This document shows positions 52,109 through 61,917 of a stretch of DNA of 64,000 nt, piece after piece. Location of the stretch: positions 2,356,001 to 2,420,000 of the forward strand of contig NZ_CP125957.1 in the NCBI RefSeq assembly GCF_030064125.1. Direction: 5' to 3'. Positions within the stretch are counted from its first letter, which is position 1. Every line of letters starts with the position of its first letter. Position numbers and translations under genes: made by a program. The notes below the pieces were generated by a model. The model was not told the DNA's origin and did not search any database. It saw only the letters and a program-made list of their open reading frames with translations. Source of the stretch: Pseudomonas sp. G2-4 (GTDB lineage Bacteria > Pseudomonadota > Gammaproteobacteria > Pseudomonadales > Pseudomonadaceae).

Positions 52109-53306
52109 ACGCCAGGCGGGTTTGCCGCAGTCGTTATTGCTGTTGCTCGGCAGTTGCCTGCCGGTACTGGGGGCGGTGTTGCTGGCACCTGTGCTGCCGC
52201 GTATGCAGGAGCATTTTGCCGACACACCGGGTGTGGCCGTGCTGGTGCCCGTCGCCTTGACGCTACCGGCGCTGATGATTGCCCTGCTGGCCCCCGTCGC
52301 GGGGATCATCGCCGACCGGCTCGGGCGCAAGCCGTTGCTGATCGGCGCCATGTTCCTCTACACCCTCTGTGGCGTGCTGCCGCTCTGGCTGGAGTCGCTG
52401 CAGGCCATTGTGATCAGCCGCGCCGGCATCGGTTTGGCCGAGGCGGCGATCATGACCTGCTGCACCACGATGATGGGCGACTACTACAGCGGTGCGCGAC
52501 GTGAACGCATGTTCGCCCTGCAGATGGTCGCCACCTCGCTGGCGGCGGCGATTTTCATTGCCGTCGGTGGCGTGCTCGGCGAGCACGGCTGGCGTACACC
52601 GTTTTCCCTGTATGGGCTGGGACTGGTGCTTCTGCCGCTGATGGTCTGGTTGCTGTGGGAGCCGCGTGCGCGTGTTGTAGCAACGGCAACGGCAACGGCG
52701 GTAAGACGGGCGTTCCCCTGGCGCGTCCTCGCACCGCTGTATGGCCTGGCCTTCCTGACGGGCTTGAGCCTGTTCATCGTGCCGGTACAAGTCGGTTTCC
52801 TGCTCAACCTGCTGCATGTCGACGGCGCGCAGCAGATCGGTTTGACCATGGGCGCCAGCCAGCTCGGCGTGCTTGCCGGCGCCTTGGGTTTTCGCTTGCT
52901 CAGCGGGGTGCCGGCGCACCGGAAAATGTTCCTGGCTTTCGCCACGGCGGCTATCGGTGGCGGGCTGATGGCGGTGGCCGGCAGTCATGGGCTGGTGGTC
53001 ATTGCCGTACTGATCAATGGCCTGGGTATCGGCCTGATGATGCCGACCCTGCTCACCTGGATCATGTCCCTGGTCGACTTCCATCAGCGCGGCCGAGCTG
53101 CCGGCGGCTTCACGTCGATGTTCTTTGCCGGTGAGTTCGTCAGCCCGCTGGTGGTGCTGGCTATCACCGGTGGGATGAGCAGCGCTTTGCCGGCCGCGCT
53201 GGGGATCGTTGCGGGCGTTCAACTCTTGGTGGCCTTGGCTTGCATTCGGTTGCGTGGCCGCGGAGCTGCTTTTTCCGCCACTGTCGCCGTGGACCCTGAT
53301 CGCTGA
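52098..53306 (+). CDS. MFS transporter of the catabolic island
   Basis: This 402-residue protein has about twelve hydrophobic segments. The motif 'IAGIIADRLGRKPLLIGAMFLYTLCG' between segments 2 and 3 is the standard MFS signature. The sequence 'AEAAIMTCCTTMMGDYYSGARRERMFALQ' follows. The GGAG ribosome site lies within the upstream 38-residue ORF. It is probably an importer of the aromatic substrate or an exporter of an intermediate. It precedes the Rieske oxygenase genes by 48 bp in the same orientation. Confidence 0.9.
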   Translation: MNVERQAGLPQSLLLLLGSCLPVLGAVLLAPVLPRMQEHFADTPGVAVLVPVALTLPALMIALLAPVAGIIADRLGRKPLLIGAMFLYTLCGVLPLWLESLQAIVISRAGIGLAEAAIMTCCTTMMGDYYSGARRERMFALQMVATSLAAAIFIAVGGVLGEHGWRTPFSLYGLGLVLLPLMVWLLWEPRARVVATATATAVRRAFPWRVLAPLYGLAFLTGLSLFIVPVQVGFLLNLLHVDGAQQIGLTMGASQLGVLAGALGFRLLSGVPAHRKMFLAFATAAIGGGLMAVAGSHGLVVIAVLINGLGIGLMMPTLLTWIMSLVDFHQRGRAAGGFTSMFFAGEFVSPLVVLAITGGMSSALPAALGIVAGVQLLVALACIRLRGRGAAFSATVAVDPDR

Positions 53307-53354
53307 TCTGCCCATACGACGTTTTATCAAAATAAGAACAACGAGGAGATCATC

Positions 53355-54398
53355 ATGAATTACTTGCTCAACACCTGGTACATCGCTGGCTGGGCAGACG
53401 AGCTGGTGCCGGGGGCGCTGCTTGGGAGAACCATTGTCGAGCGGCCGATCCTGTTCTTTCGCGACAGCCTGGGCGTGGTCCAGGCAATCGATGATCGCTG
53501 CCCACACCGGTTTGCCCCACTGCGCATGGGCAAGATTGTCGGCGACAGCGTTCAATGCCCGTACCACGGATTGCGTTTCGATGGTCATGGCCAATGCACT
53601 CACAATCCCCATGGCGAAGGCAATATCCCCAAGGCCGCCTGTGTGCGCTCGTTTCCTGTTGTCGAGCGCCATGCCGCGATCTGGGTCTGGCTTGGCGATC
53701 CGGCACTGGCCAGCGATGCGCTGATCCCTGACTTTTCCTTTTTCGAGCAGGCGCCAACCCATGCCAAGGGCAATGGGTATTTGCCTACCCGCGCCCACTA
53801 CGAGCTGCTGTCGGACAACATCATGGACCTGAGCCATGTTGATTTCCTGCACCCCGGTACGCTGGGTGGCGGAGCGTTGTCACGGGTGCGCGCCAGCGTT
53901 GAGGAGTTGCCCAATGATCGCGTGCGCATCAGTTGGTGGGCCCCTGACGACGTGCCCCCGCCAGCTTTCGGCGCGCATCTTGAAGACCCGACTCGAGCAG
54001 ACGTCTGGGCCGAGGTTATCTGGCATGCGCCAGGCCTGATGTTACTGGGCAGTGGCGCCACCGCCCCAGGACGCCCGAGGGAGGAGGGGCCCGTTACCTG
54101 GAACTTGCACCTGATGACCCCACAGGACGCGACGAATACCCATTACTTCTTCGCCAACACGCGCAGTTTCGAGCAGCACAATGAACAGTTGAATGCCTTC
54201 GTCCAGAAGATGTTGATCGGCATTTTTTCCGATGAAGACAAACCCATGGTCGAGGCTCAGCAGCGTCAGATTGGCGAGGTTGAATTGCTTGGCCTTAACC
54301 CTGTGTTGCTGCCGGTCGATGCCGGTGCCGTGCGCTGCCGACGTGTCCTGCGTCGACTGATTGAGGCTGAGCGGGCAACGGTTGAAGCCCGGCAGTGA
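53355..54398 (+). CDS. VanA-type Rieske oxygenase, copy 1
   Basis: This 347-residue protein has an N-terminal Rieske domain with C49, H51, C68 and H71 ('CPHRFAPL', 'CPYHGLRF'). The catalytic domain carries the bridging D158 and iron-binding H161 and H166 ('[13 protein letters not shown]'). It belongs to the vanillate O-demethylase/dicamba demethylase/phthalate group, which removes methyl groups or hydroxylates aromatic acids with O2. A closely similar enzyme is encoded immediately downstream, followed by a VanB-type reductase. All residues needed for activity are visible. Confidence 0.93.
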   Translation: MNYLLNTWYIAGWADELVPGALLGRTIVERPILFFRDSLGVVQAIDDRCPHRFAPLRMGKIVGDSVQCPYHGLRFDGHGQCTHNPHGEGNIPKAACVRSFPVVERHAAIWVWLGDPALASDALIPDFSFFEQAPTHAKGNGYLPTRAHYELLSDNIMDLSHVDFLHPGTLGGGALSRVRASVEELPNDRVRISWWAPDDVPPPAFGAHLEDPTRADVWAEVIWHAPGLMLLGSGATAPGRPREEGPVTWNLHLMTPQDATNTHYFFANTRSFEQHNEQLNAFVQKMLIGIFSDEDKPMVEAQQRQIGEVELLGLNPVLLPVDAGAVRCRRVLRRLIEAERATVEARQ

Positions 54399-54429
54399 CC
54401 CAACTGTCGTTCTAAAGAGAGGAATTGCG

Positions 54430-55473
54430 ATGAGTTTTCTACGCAACGTCTGGTATGCAGCCGCCTGGGGCGTCGAGGTCAAGACCGGGACGCTGTTCCA
54501 ACGAACCCTGCTCAATGAGCCTGTGGTGTTTTTCCGTGATACCCAAGGCAGCGCTCAAGCCATTGCCGATCGCTGCCCACACCGTTTCGCACCCCTGGGC
54601 ATGGGCGTGCTCAAGGGCGATGCGGTGCAGTGTCCGTACCATGGCCTGGCGTTTGATGGCAGCGGCACCTGCGTGCATAACCCTCACGGCGATGGTGCGA
54701 TTCCCCGGGCCGCCAAGGTCAAGGCCTATCCCCTGGTCGAACGCCATAGCTTGTTGTGGATCTGGATGGGCGATACGCGTCTGGCCGACGCAACGCTGAT
54801 CCCTGATTTCAGTTGCATGGACGATGACCATTGGTATGTCGGCAAACGCTATTTGCACGCCAAGGCCAACTACGTGTTGGAAACCGACAACATCATGGAC
54901 CTGAGCCATATCGAGTTTCTGCATCCCAGCACGTTGGGTGGCGATGGCGTCAAAGGTGCGCTGACCAGCGTGCTGGAGGAGGGCAACACCGTCTGGTCGA
55001 ACCGGCAGACGATTGCCGAAATCTTGCCGGATTTTCTCTACAACGCCTGGAACATCCCGCTGAACACCCCGGTGGATCGGTGGATCGATGTGCGTTGGGA
55101 TGCCCCTGCGAACATGATGCTCTTTTCCGGCGCGGTGGCGACAGGCCGTCCAAGGGAAGAGGGCGTTTCGACGCCGATTCCGCACTTGTTCACCCCGGAG
55201 ACGGAGACCACGACTCACTACTGGTTCTCCATGTGTTTTCCCAAGGCGATGGGCGAGTTTGCCGAGGGATTGGCAGAGCAGCAGGCAGCCGCTATCAATC
55301 AGCCTTTTCACGATGAAGACCTGCCGATGCTCGAGGCTCAGCAGCGGATGATAGGCGATACGTCTTTCTGGGATTTGAAGCCGGTCTTGTTGATCGGCGA
55401 CGCCGGAGCCGTTCGAGCCCGTCGTGTACTCGACCGTTTGATCGCCGCTGAACAACAAGCGGGTGCCCGGTGA
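54430..55473 (+). CDS. VanA-type Rieske oxygenase, copy 2
   Basis: About 347 residues from the ATG at 54430 (AAAGAGAGG ribosome site). Rieske ligands are C49, H51, C68 and H71, at the same positions as in copy 1. D157, H160 and H165 ('[13 protein letters not shown]') bind the catalytic iron. It is clearly a paralogue of the upstream gene with the same length and motif spacing. The two may act on different methoxy groups or successive intermediates, or form a mixed trimer. Its stop overlaps the reductase start. Confidence 0.93.
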   Translation: MSFLRNVWYAAAWGVEVKTGTLFQRTLLNEPVVFFRDTQGSAQAIADRCPHRFAPLGMGVLKGDAVQCPYHGLAFDGSGTCVHNPHGDGAIPRAAKVKAYPLVERHSLLWIWMGDTRLADATLIPDFSCMDDDHWYVGKRYLHAKANYVLETDNIMDLSHIEFLHPSTLGGDGVKGALTSVLEEGNTVWSNRQTIAEILPDFLYNAWNIPLNTPVDRWIDVRWDAPANMMLFSGAVATGRPREEGVSTPIPHLFTPETETTTHYWFSMCFPKAMGEFAEGLAEQQAAAINQPFHDEDLPMLEAQQRMIGDTSFWDLKPVLLIGDAGAVRARRVLDRLIAAEQQAGAR

Positions 55474-56426
55474 TGATCGCTGTCGTCGTGACCCGCAAGC
55501 GCCTCGAAGCCGAAGGCATCTACAGCTTTGAATTGGCCGCGGTCGATCATCGCCCGCTGCCGGCTTTCAGTGCCGGCTCGCACATCGACGTGCATTTGCC
55601 CAACGGCTTGGTTCGCCAGTATTCGCTGTGCAATCACCCCGAAGAGCACCACCGCTACCTGTTGGGCGTGTTGCTCGACCCGGCGTCTCGCGGCGGTTCG
55701 CAGGCCATGCACGAGCAAGTGCACGAAGGCAGCCGGCTGAGTATCAGTGAGCCACGCAATCTGTTCCCGCTGGAGCATGGGGCAGGGTACAGCCTGCTGT
55801 TCGCTGGTGGTATTGGCATCACGCCGATCCTTTGCATGGCCGAGCGCCTGGCCCAGAGCGGCGCTGCTTTCGAGCTGCACTATTGCGGCCGTTCAGCTGA
55901 ACGCATGGCCTTTATTGAGTACATCCGCCATTCGCCATTTGCCCACCGTGTGCATGTCCATGTCGACGATGGTGAAGGGTCCCAGCGTCTCAACGCCGCT
56001 CGGGTTTTATCCGCGCCGACCCGCGACCGTCACCTGTATGTCTGTGGTCCCAGCGGCTTCATGGAGCACGTGCTCGGCACGGCGCGCGAGCAGGGCTGGA
56101 CCGAGGCGCAATTGCACCGGGAGTACTTTGCCGCCGCCGCTGTCCCGGCCCCCGAGGCGGGAGGTTTTGAGGTGCAGCTGGCCAGCACCGGACAGTGCCT
56201 GCAAGTGCCTGCCGATCGCAGCGTGGCACAGGTGCTTTTGGAGGCCGGTATCGATATTCCCTTGTCCTGCGAACAGGGTATCTGCGGTACCTGCCTGACG
56301 CGCGTACTGGAAGGCGAGCCGGAGCATCGCGACATGTTCCTGACCGATGCCGAGAGGGCCCGCAACGACCAGTTCACGCCTTGCTGCTCACGTGCCAAGA
56401 GCGCGCGACTGGTTCTGGATCTTTAA
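55473..56426 (+). CDS. VanB-type ferredoxin-NAD(P)H reductase for the Rieske oxygenases
   Basis: About 317 residues. The ATG at 55473 shares a base with the previous stop (TGATG); GTG at 55470 is an alternative. The FMN-binding 'RQYSLCN' is near 49-55, the NAD-binding 'GGIGITPIL' near 112, and 'CGPSGFM' near 195. A C-terminal plant-type 2Fe-2S domain has C266, C271, C274 and C304. This is the phthalate dioxygenase reductase/VanB architecture, and it should serve both upstream oxygenases. Confidence 0.94.
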   Translation: MIAVVVTRKRLEAEGIYSFELAAVDHRPLPAFSAGSHIDVHLPNGLVRQYSLCNHPEEHHRYLLGVLLDPASRGGSQAMHEQVHEGSRLSISEPRNLFPLEHGAGYSLLFAGGIGITPILCMAERLAQSGAAFELHYCGRSAERMAFIEYIRHSPFAHRVHVHVDDGEGSQRLNAARVLSAPTRDRHLYVCGPSGFMEHVLGTAREQGWTEAQLHREYFAAAAVPAPEAGGFEVQLASTGQCLQVPADRSVAQVLLEAGIDIPLSCEQGICGTCLTRVLEGEPEHRDMFLTDAERARNDQFTPCCSRAKSARLVLDL

Positions 56427-56457
56427 GCCCGTTGGCAAACTGATTGAGGAGTCGAAC

Positions 56458-57030
56458 ATGCAACAACTTCCAGGTTTCAAACGAGTGGTCACCGGGCACG
56501 ATGCCCAGGGCCAGGCGGTGGTCGCGCTCAGCGGACCGACGCCCAATAGTTTCCCGCTCAAGGCGGTACCCGGCACGGTCTTCCATGAGATCTGGAACAG
56601 TGGCGCCAGCCCGGCCGTGCTGGATAACGGCAATGATCCCACCAGCAAGCCGCTTCAGTTGAGTCCGGCACCGCAGGGCAGTGTGATCCGCGTGGTGGAT
56701 ATTCCGCCCGACAGCGTGCAGAACCAGGTCAGTGCCGAAGATGCCGCAGCGGCCTTCGCTGAAATCGGCCAGGCCCATGCCGGCACGGGGCAGGCTGATT
56801 CCAAGCACAAGCTGATGCACCGTACCGAAACCCTCGATTACGGCGTGGTCACGGAGGGCGAGGTCTGGCTGGTGTTGGATGGCGAGGAGGTGCATCTCAA
56901 ACGTGGGGACATCGTCGTGCAACGAGGCACCAATCACGCCTGGAGCAATCGCACCGAGCAGATGGCACGCATGCTGTTCGTGCTGCTCGATGGCCGCTTC
57001 GCCCCTGAACTGCAAGGAGAACAAGCATGA
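56458..57030 (+). CDS. Cupin domain protein
   Basis: About 190 residues from the ATG at 56458 (GAGGAG ribosome site). A single cupin barrel occupies the C-terminal half: 'HRTETLDYGVVTEGEVWLVLDGEEVHLKRGDIVVQRGTNHAWSN', with His, Glu and His positions suited to a metal. It is too short and differently built to be a classical gentisate dioxygenase. Similar proteins occur as accessory or lyase/decarboxylase enzymes in aromatic operons. It overlaps the FAH-family gene by 4 bp. Confidence 0.88.
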   Translation: MQQLPGFKRVVTGHDAQGQAVVALSGPTPNSFPLKAVPGTVFHEIWNSGASPAVLDNGNDPTSKPLQLSPAPQGSVIRVVDIPPDSVQNQVSAEDAAAAFAEIGQAHAGTGQADSKHKLMHRTETLDYGVVTEGEVWLVLDGEEVHLKRGDIVVQRGTNHAWSNRTEQMARMLFVLLDGRFAPELQGEQA

Positions 57031-58019
57031 AGCTGAGCACCCTCAAGGATCACAGTCGCGACGGTCGCTTATTGGTGGTATCGCGCGACCTGGCGTGGGC
57101 GGTGGATGCCAGCGATATTGCCGCGACGCTGCAGGAGGCCATCGATCATTGGTCAAGCGTCGAGAGCGCATTGCGCGCCCGCTATGACGCCTTGAACGAG
57201 GGCACGCAGGCAAGTGCCTTTGCCTTCGATCCACAGCAGGTCGCTGCACCGTTGCCGCGTGCCTGGCAGTGGTTGGATGCGTCGACGTTCCTCAGTCACG
57301 GGGAGCGGATGCAGAAGGCTTTTGCGCTTGATCCCATCGAAGGCGTTGAACACACACCGCTGATGTATCAGGGCTGCGGCGACGATTTCCTGGGGCCCCA
57401 CGACGATATCGCGCTACCCAGTGAAGCCCATGGCATCGACTTCGAAGGCGAGTACGCGGTGCTGGTCGATGATGTGCCCATGGGCTGCTCGGCAGAAGAA
57501 GCCGCCAGCCATATTCGACTCATCCTGCAAGTCAACGATGTCAGCCTGCGAGCGCTAGCACCCCGTGAAATGAAGACCGGCTTTGGTTTTATCCAAGCCA
57601 AATCCTCCTCAAGTTTTGCTCCAGTGGCGATTACTCCTGACGAGCTGGGCGATGCCTGGCGCGACGGGCGTGTGCATCTGCCGCTGAGGGTGGATTGGAA
57701 TGATCAGTGGTTTGGTCATGCCCATGGCGGCGCCATGCACTTTGGTTTTCATCAGTTGATCGCCCACGCAGCGCTGACCCGGCGCCTCAGGGCGGGCAGC
57801 CTGATTGGTTCCGGCACCGTTTCCAATGCCGATCCCAGCGTTGGCGCTGCCTGCATTGCCGAACGTCGTGCCGTCGAGATGATTGAGCAAGGTGCACCAC
57901 AAACGCCGTTCATGCGCTTCGGTGATCGCGTGCGCATGGAAGTCTTCGATCAGCATGGGCAGTCAGTATTCGGGGCGATAGACCAGCGCGTCGTGCGAGG
58001 AGACCTGCCATGCGCGTGA
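57027..58019 (+). CDS. Fumarylacetoacetate hydrolase (FAH) family protein
   Basis: This 330-residue protein has the FAH C-terminal domain: metal-binding acids in 'HGIDFEGEYAVLVDDV' near residues 130-145, and later 'LIGSGTVSNADPS' and 'CIAERRAVEMI'. The family hydrolyses C-C bonds or decarboxylates ring-fission products (fumarylpyruvate, 2-oxohept-3-enedioate). It overlaps the cupin and the epimerase genes on either side, so expression is tightly coupled. It would act after ring cleavage in this island. Confidence 0.9.
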   Translation: MKLSTLKDHSRDGRLLVVSRDLAWAVDASDIAATLQEAIDHWSSVESALRARYDALNEGTQASAFAFDPQQVAAPLPRAWQWLDASTFLSHGERMQKAFALDPIEGVEHTPLMYQGCGDDFLGPHDDIALPSEAHGIDFEGEYAVLVDDVPMGCSAEEAASHIRLILQVNDVSLRALAPREMKTGFGFIQAKSSSSFAPVAITPDELGDAWRDGRVHLPLRVDWNDQWFGHAHGGAMHFGFHQLIAHAALTRRLRAGSLIGSGTVSNADPSVGAACIAERRAVEMIEQGAPQTPFMRFGDRVRMEVFDQHGQSVFGAIDQRVVRGDLPCA

Positions 58020-59017
58020 TGATTACCGGGGCCAATGGTTTTATCGGGCGGGCACTGGTGAAACGATTGCTTGAAACCAATGAGTTACGCGGCCGGCCGA
58101 TCAGCGCCTTGATACTGCTGGATAAAGAACTGGTGGGATTTGCCGAGGACAAACGCCTGCGCCGGCATTGCGGCAGCGTTACCGACGCGGCGTTGTTGCG
58201 TCGTGCGCTGGCCGATGGCATCGACGTGGTTTTCCACCTGGTAAGCATCCCGGGCGGGGCAGCCGAGGAGCACTACGCTCTCGGCTACCAGGTCAACCTG
58301 TTGGCGAGCCTGGAGTTGCTTGACCAATTGCGCGAACAGCCCGGCGCACCGGTGCTGGTGTATGCCAGTAGCGTGGCGGTATACGGCGGCGACCTGCCGA
58401 CGCGCATCGACGAGCGTGCCGCAACACGCCCGCAACTGAGTTACGGCGCGCACAAGGTGATGGTGGAAATGGCCCTCAACGACCTGGCCCGACGAGGCGA
58501 GGTGGATGGCCGCGCCGTGCGCCTGCCTGGCATTGTCGCGCGTCCACGTGAACCCAATGGACTGCGCTCGGCGTTCATGAGCGATCTGTTGCACGCCTTC
58601 GCCGAAGGCCAGCCGTATCGCTGCCCGGTATCGCCGCAGGCACAGGCCTGGTGGATGTCCGTGAGGTGTTGCGTGGATAACCTGTTACGGGCCGCCGAAC
58701 TGCAGGCAGACGAGATCGGTGATTCGCGCATCTGGCAATTGCCGCTGCTGCACCTGTCCATTGCCCAGGTCATCGATGCCCTGACTGCTGCCTACGGCCA
58801 GGAGCGCCGCGCGTTGATCAGCTTCGCGCCGGATGCCGGATTGGAAGCGTTGTTCGGCAATTTTCCGGCGATGAAAACCCCCCAGGCCCGCGCCCTTGGC
58901 TTTCGTCATGACGGCTCTGCCGGCGCCTTGATCCGCAACAGTTTGAATTCTGCTACCCCGGCGCGCCGTACGCGCGGGCGAGCGACGACCGGAGTGACCG
59001 AACATGCAATCGACTAA
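58010..59017 (+). CDS. NAD-dependent epimerase/dehydratase family protein (DenD-like extended SDR)
   Basis: This 335-residue protein starts 'MRVMITGANGFIGRALVKRLL', the Rossmann signature of extended SDRs. It has 'FHLVSIPGGAAEEHYALGYQVNLLASLELL', Ser at 'YASSVAVYGG' and the Tyr-x3-Lys 'YGAHKVMVE'. The overall layout recalls D-erythronate dehydrogenase. In aromatic operons such proteins oxidise or epimerise hydroxylated chain intermediates. It overlaps the FAH gene by 10 bp and the cyclase gene by 14 bp. Confidence 0.9.
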   Translation: MRVMITGANGFIGRALVKRLLETNELRGRPISALILLDKELVGFAEDKRLRRHCGSVTDAALLRRALADGIDVVFHLVSIPGGAAEEHYALGYQVNLLASLELLDQLREQPGAPVLVYASSVAVYGGDLPTRIDERAATRPQLSYGAHKVMVEMALNDLARRGEVDGRAVRLPGIVARPREPNGLRSAFMSDLLHAFAEGQPYRCPVSPQAQAWWMSVRCCVDNLLRAAELQADEIGDSRIWQLPLLHLSIAQVIDALTAAYGQERRALISFAPDAGLEALFGNFPAMKTPQARALGFRHDGSAGALIRNSLNSATPARRTRGRATTGVTEHAID

Positions 59018-59789
59018 ACGCCGTCTGGTGGACCTGTCCGTTACCCTGGACAACAACCCCTACACCGATCCACCGCCGTTGCTGCCGAAAATCGACTACA
59101 TGGACCACCAACAAGGCTGGCCGGAGATGGCCGCGATGTTTCCCGGCCTGTCCAAGGAGCAAATGCCCGGTGATGAGTCCTGGGCTGCCGAACGCCTGCA
59201 GATTACCACCCACAGCGGCACGCATATGGATGCGCCCTGGCATTACGCCTCGACCACCGACGGCGGCAAGCCGGCTTTCGGCATCGACGAACTGCCGTTG
59301 GACTGGTGCCTGCAACCCGGCGTGAAACTGGACTTCCGTCATCTGCCGGATGGCCATGTGGTCAGCGCCGCCCAAGTGCAAGCCGAGCTGACACGCATCG
59401 GTCACGCGCTACAGCCACTGGACATTGTCCTGGTCAACACCCGCGCCGGCGCATTGTTCGGCCAGCCGGGGTATCTGGATGCCGGGGTGGGCATGGGCCG
59501 CGAGGCGACGTTGTATCTGTTGGAGCGCGGCGTGCGCGTGGTTGGCACTGATGCCTGGAGCTGGGATGCGCCCTTCAAATACACCCGCGAGCGCTTCGCC
59601 GCCACGGGGGACGCCTCGATCATCTGGGAAGGACACAAGGCCGGGCGCGACATCGGTTACGGTCAGATGGAGAAACTGGCCAACCTCGAGTGCCTGCCTG
59701 CCAACGGTTTCCAGGTGTCCTGTTTTCCCTACAAGATCAGGCACGCCTCGGCCGGTTTCGTCCGCGCCGTGGCGATTTTCGAGGAGTGA
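59004..59789 (+). CDS. Cyclase family protein (kynurenine formamidase-like metallohydrolase)
   Basis: This 261-residue protein carries the full family metal motif 'HSGTHMDAPWH' with H70, H74, D76 and H80. The N-terminus 'RLVDLSVTLDNNP' is typical. These zinc or manganese hydrolases open amides or lactones (kynurenine formamidase, isatin hydrolase) or act as cyclases. Tight overlap with the epimerase gene suggests that it handles a lactone or amide intermediate in the same pathway. Confidence 0.92.
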   Translation: MQSTKRRLVDLSVTLDNNPYTDPPPLLPKIDYMDHQQGWPEMAAMFPGLSKEQMPGDESWAAERLQITTHSGTHMDAPWHYASTTDGGKPAFGIDELPLDWCLQPGVKLDFRHLPDGHVVSAAQVQAELTRIGHALQPLDIVLVNTRAGALFGQPGYLDAGVGMGREATLYLLERGVRVVGTDAWSWDAPFKYTRERFAATGDASIIWEGHKAGRDIGYGQMEKLANLECLPANGFQVSCFPYKIRHASAGFVRAVAIFEE

Positions 59790-59819
59790 GCCTGCACGAA
59801 GTGTTAGGGGGCGGATGAC

Positions 59820-60779
59820 ATGCACGACGATAAGCCTCTTCGGGTTGCCTCTGTGCTTGAGCCCGCAATACAGCCTGCGGCCACGGTGTTGACGATGGTC
59901 GACCCGCGATGGACATTGTTTGTTCGCGTCGCGGCGGCTGGAAGTCTCAGTAAGGCGGCCGTCCTGCTGGATATGCCTCAGTCCATGGTGAGTCGAGGTA
60001 TTGCCCAGCTCGAATCACAGTGTGGCGAGCGGCTGTTTCATCGCACCGGACGTGGGGTGGTCCTGACCGAATTCGGGGAGCAGTTGCTGCCTTGCGTATC
60101 GAGTCTGATCGCGGACGCTGAAGGCCTTGTCGATGACATTCGTAACCGGCGTGGAAAACCGCTGGGCGAGGTGGTCGTCGGCATGCTGCCTTCTGCGGTA
60201 CGGCGGTTTGCGGGAACGCTTTTTGCGGCCGTGCAAGCACAGATGCCAGGCGTGCGGTTGCACCTGATCGAGGGCGCAAGTGCTCAACTTGAAGAGCAGT
60301 TGCATGACGGTCGTCTCGATATGGCGTTGGTGCTGCGCGAGAATGAAGCCAGCATCGGCGAGGCGTATCTGCTGGCCAGGCTGCCGCTGCACTTGGTAGG
60401 GCCCTCCACCGACCCCATCTTCGCTCATCGAGACATCGCGCTGAAGCAGTTATCCGGATTGCCATTGGTGGTACCCGGGCGGCCCCATTTGCTCAGGGCC
60501 AGGCTCGATCACCTGGCGGTCGAGCAGGCCATGGAGTTGTGCGTCGCCGTGGAAGCCGATTCCGTCCAACTCCAGTATGAAGTCGTTGCGGCGGGCGGCG
60601 GCTATGCGATTGCCTCGGTGCTACCGGGCTCGTTGGATCAACGGTTGATGTCCTCGCGCATTGTCGACCCCGTTCTTGAGCGTTTTGTCGTGCTTGCCGA
60701 ATCTCCCCGCCGCCCTGTGACCCGTGCCTCCCGTGAAGTACGACGGTTGATCTGCAACCTGGCCATGCCATCGATTTGA
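59820..60779 (+). CDS. LysR family transcriptional regulator (second regulator of the island)
   Basis: This 319-residue protein has an unusual N-terminal extension of about 25 residues before the helix-turn-helix ('FVRVAAAGSLSKAAVLLDMPQSMVSRGIAQLESQCG', about 37-72). The effector domain follows ('GEVVVGMLPSAVRRFAGTLFAAVQAQMPG'). It lies in the same orientation between the cyclase gene and the ornithine-cyclodeaminase homologue. It may control the downstream OCD/DapA-like/ALDH genes. A start at a later Met is possible. Confidence 0.92.
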   Translation: MHDDKPLRVASVLEPAIQPAATVLTMVDPRWTLFVRVAAAGSLSKAAVLLDMPQSMVSRGIAQLESQCGERLFHRTGRGVVLTEFGEQLLPCVSSLIADAEGLVDDIRNRRGKPLGEVVVGMLPSAVRRFAGTLFAAVQAQMPGVRLHLIEGASAQLEEQLHDGRLDMALVLRENEASIGEAYLLARLPLHLVGPSTDPIFAHRDIALKQLSGLPLVVPGRPHLLRARLDHLAVEQAMELCVAVEADSVQLQYEVVAAGGGYAIASVLPGSLDQRLMSSRIVDPVLERFVVLAESPRRPVTRASREVRRLICNLAMPSI

Positions 60780-60878
60780 GCGATAGCTGCTTTCGACTCC
60801 GAGCAGTATTCGGCGTGGTGCGTGCCTCGTAGGGTGTCAGTCAATCAATGGCTGATACCCGATTGCGAGGTGAGCGAC

Positions 60879-61889
60879 ATGCATGATTCCCCAGTGCCCC
60901 CAGTAATTGCCCCGACGCTGTTTCTCAGCGACGCCGATGTGGCCTCGCTCTGTGACTGGAGCGCAGCCGTTGCCGCGCTCGCCGAGGCGTATGCCTGCCC
61001 CACATCCGATGCCATGGTGCCGCCTCGGTCCATGGCCCGGGGCGACGGGATCTGGCTGCGCAGCTTGACGGCGGTGCCCCCCGCGGGCGGCCATATGGGT
61101 TGCAAATTGATCGCCGCCTCCATGCGCGCCCGTTGCGCCAGCTATCTGATCGCGTTGTTCAATCAGCAAACCATGGCCCTCAGTGCGTTGATCGACGGCA
61201 ACCGGGTGACCGGGTTGCGCACGGCTGCAACCGCCACACTGGCGGTGGATCTGCTGGCGCCCCGGCGGGCCCTGCGGGTTGGCGTGATCGGGGCGGGGTT
61301 TGAAGCGCGTGGTGCGCTTGACTGCCTCAAGGCTGTGCGGGATGTGGCCCAGGTTCGGGTGTTCAGTCCAACGCCTGCGAGCCGTGAGCGTTTTGCCGAA
61401 AGCTTCAGGCCAGCGCTGGATATCCAGGCGGTCAGCAGCGCACAGGAGGCGGTGCAGGATTGCGATGTAGTGATTTGTGCCGCACGCAGCCGTGACGAAT
61501 CGCCCGTGTTGCTGGGGGAGTGGCTGCCCGCGGGCGTTACGGTCGTGTCATTGGGTTCCACTTTGCCGGAGCAACGGGAAGTTGACCCGGTGACGATGGA
61601 ACGCGCTGTTTGCATCGTCGCTGATATGCCGCAAGAGGTGCTTCACGATACCGGTGACGCCATTGCTGCGATCAGTGCCGGTGTTTATGTCGCGGACAAA
61701 TTGGTCGCGCTGGCGGACCTGGTCGCGGGCCGTGTCACACCGCGTCGAAACGCAAGCGACATCGTCCTCTACAAGTCGGTGGGCTCGGCGCTGCAGGATG
61801 TCGTCATTGCACAAGCGCTGTACGAGCGCGCCAAGCAACAAGGCCTCGGCATCGAGCTGCCCGCCAGCATTGTCCCTGTCTCGAAATAA
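60879..61889 (+). CDS. Ornithine cyclodeaminase/mu-crystallin family protein
   Basis: About 336 residues from the ATG at 60879 (GAGGTGAGC ribosome site). The family's substrate-binding part 'GNRVTGLRTAATATLAVDLLAPR' and the dinucleotide fold 'LRVGVIGAGFEARGALDCLKAV' are visible. Members are ornithine cyclodeaminases, ketimine reductases or alanine dehydrogenases. No arginine or opine genes adjoin it, so it is probably an NAD(P)H-dependent imine reductase or dehydrogenase for the pathway. The substrate is unknown. Confidence 0.9.
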   Translation: MHDSPVPPVIAPTLFLSDADVASLCDWSAAVAALAEAYACPTSDAMVPPRSMARGDGIWLRSLTAVPPAGGHMGCKLIAASMRARCASYLIALFNQQTMALSALIDGNRVTGLRTAATATLAVDLLAPRRALRVGVIGAGFEARGALDCLKAVRDVAQVRVFSPTPASRERFAESFRPALDIQAVSSAQEAVQDCDVVICAARSRDESPVLLGEWLPAGVTVVSLGSTLPEQREVDPVTMERAVCIVADMPQEVLHDTGDAIAAISAGVYVADKLVALADLVAGRVTPRRNASDIVLYKSVGSALQDVVIAQALYERAKQQGLGIELPASIVPVSK

Positions 61890-61917
61890 CCCCTCCACTG
61901 TTCGAAGGAAAATCATC

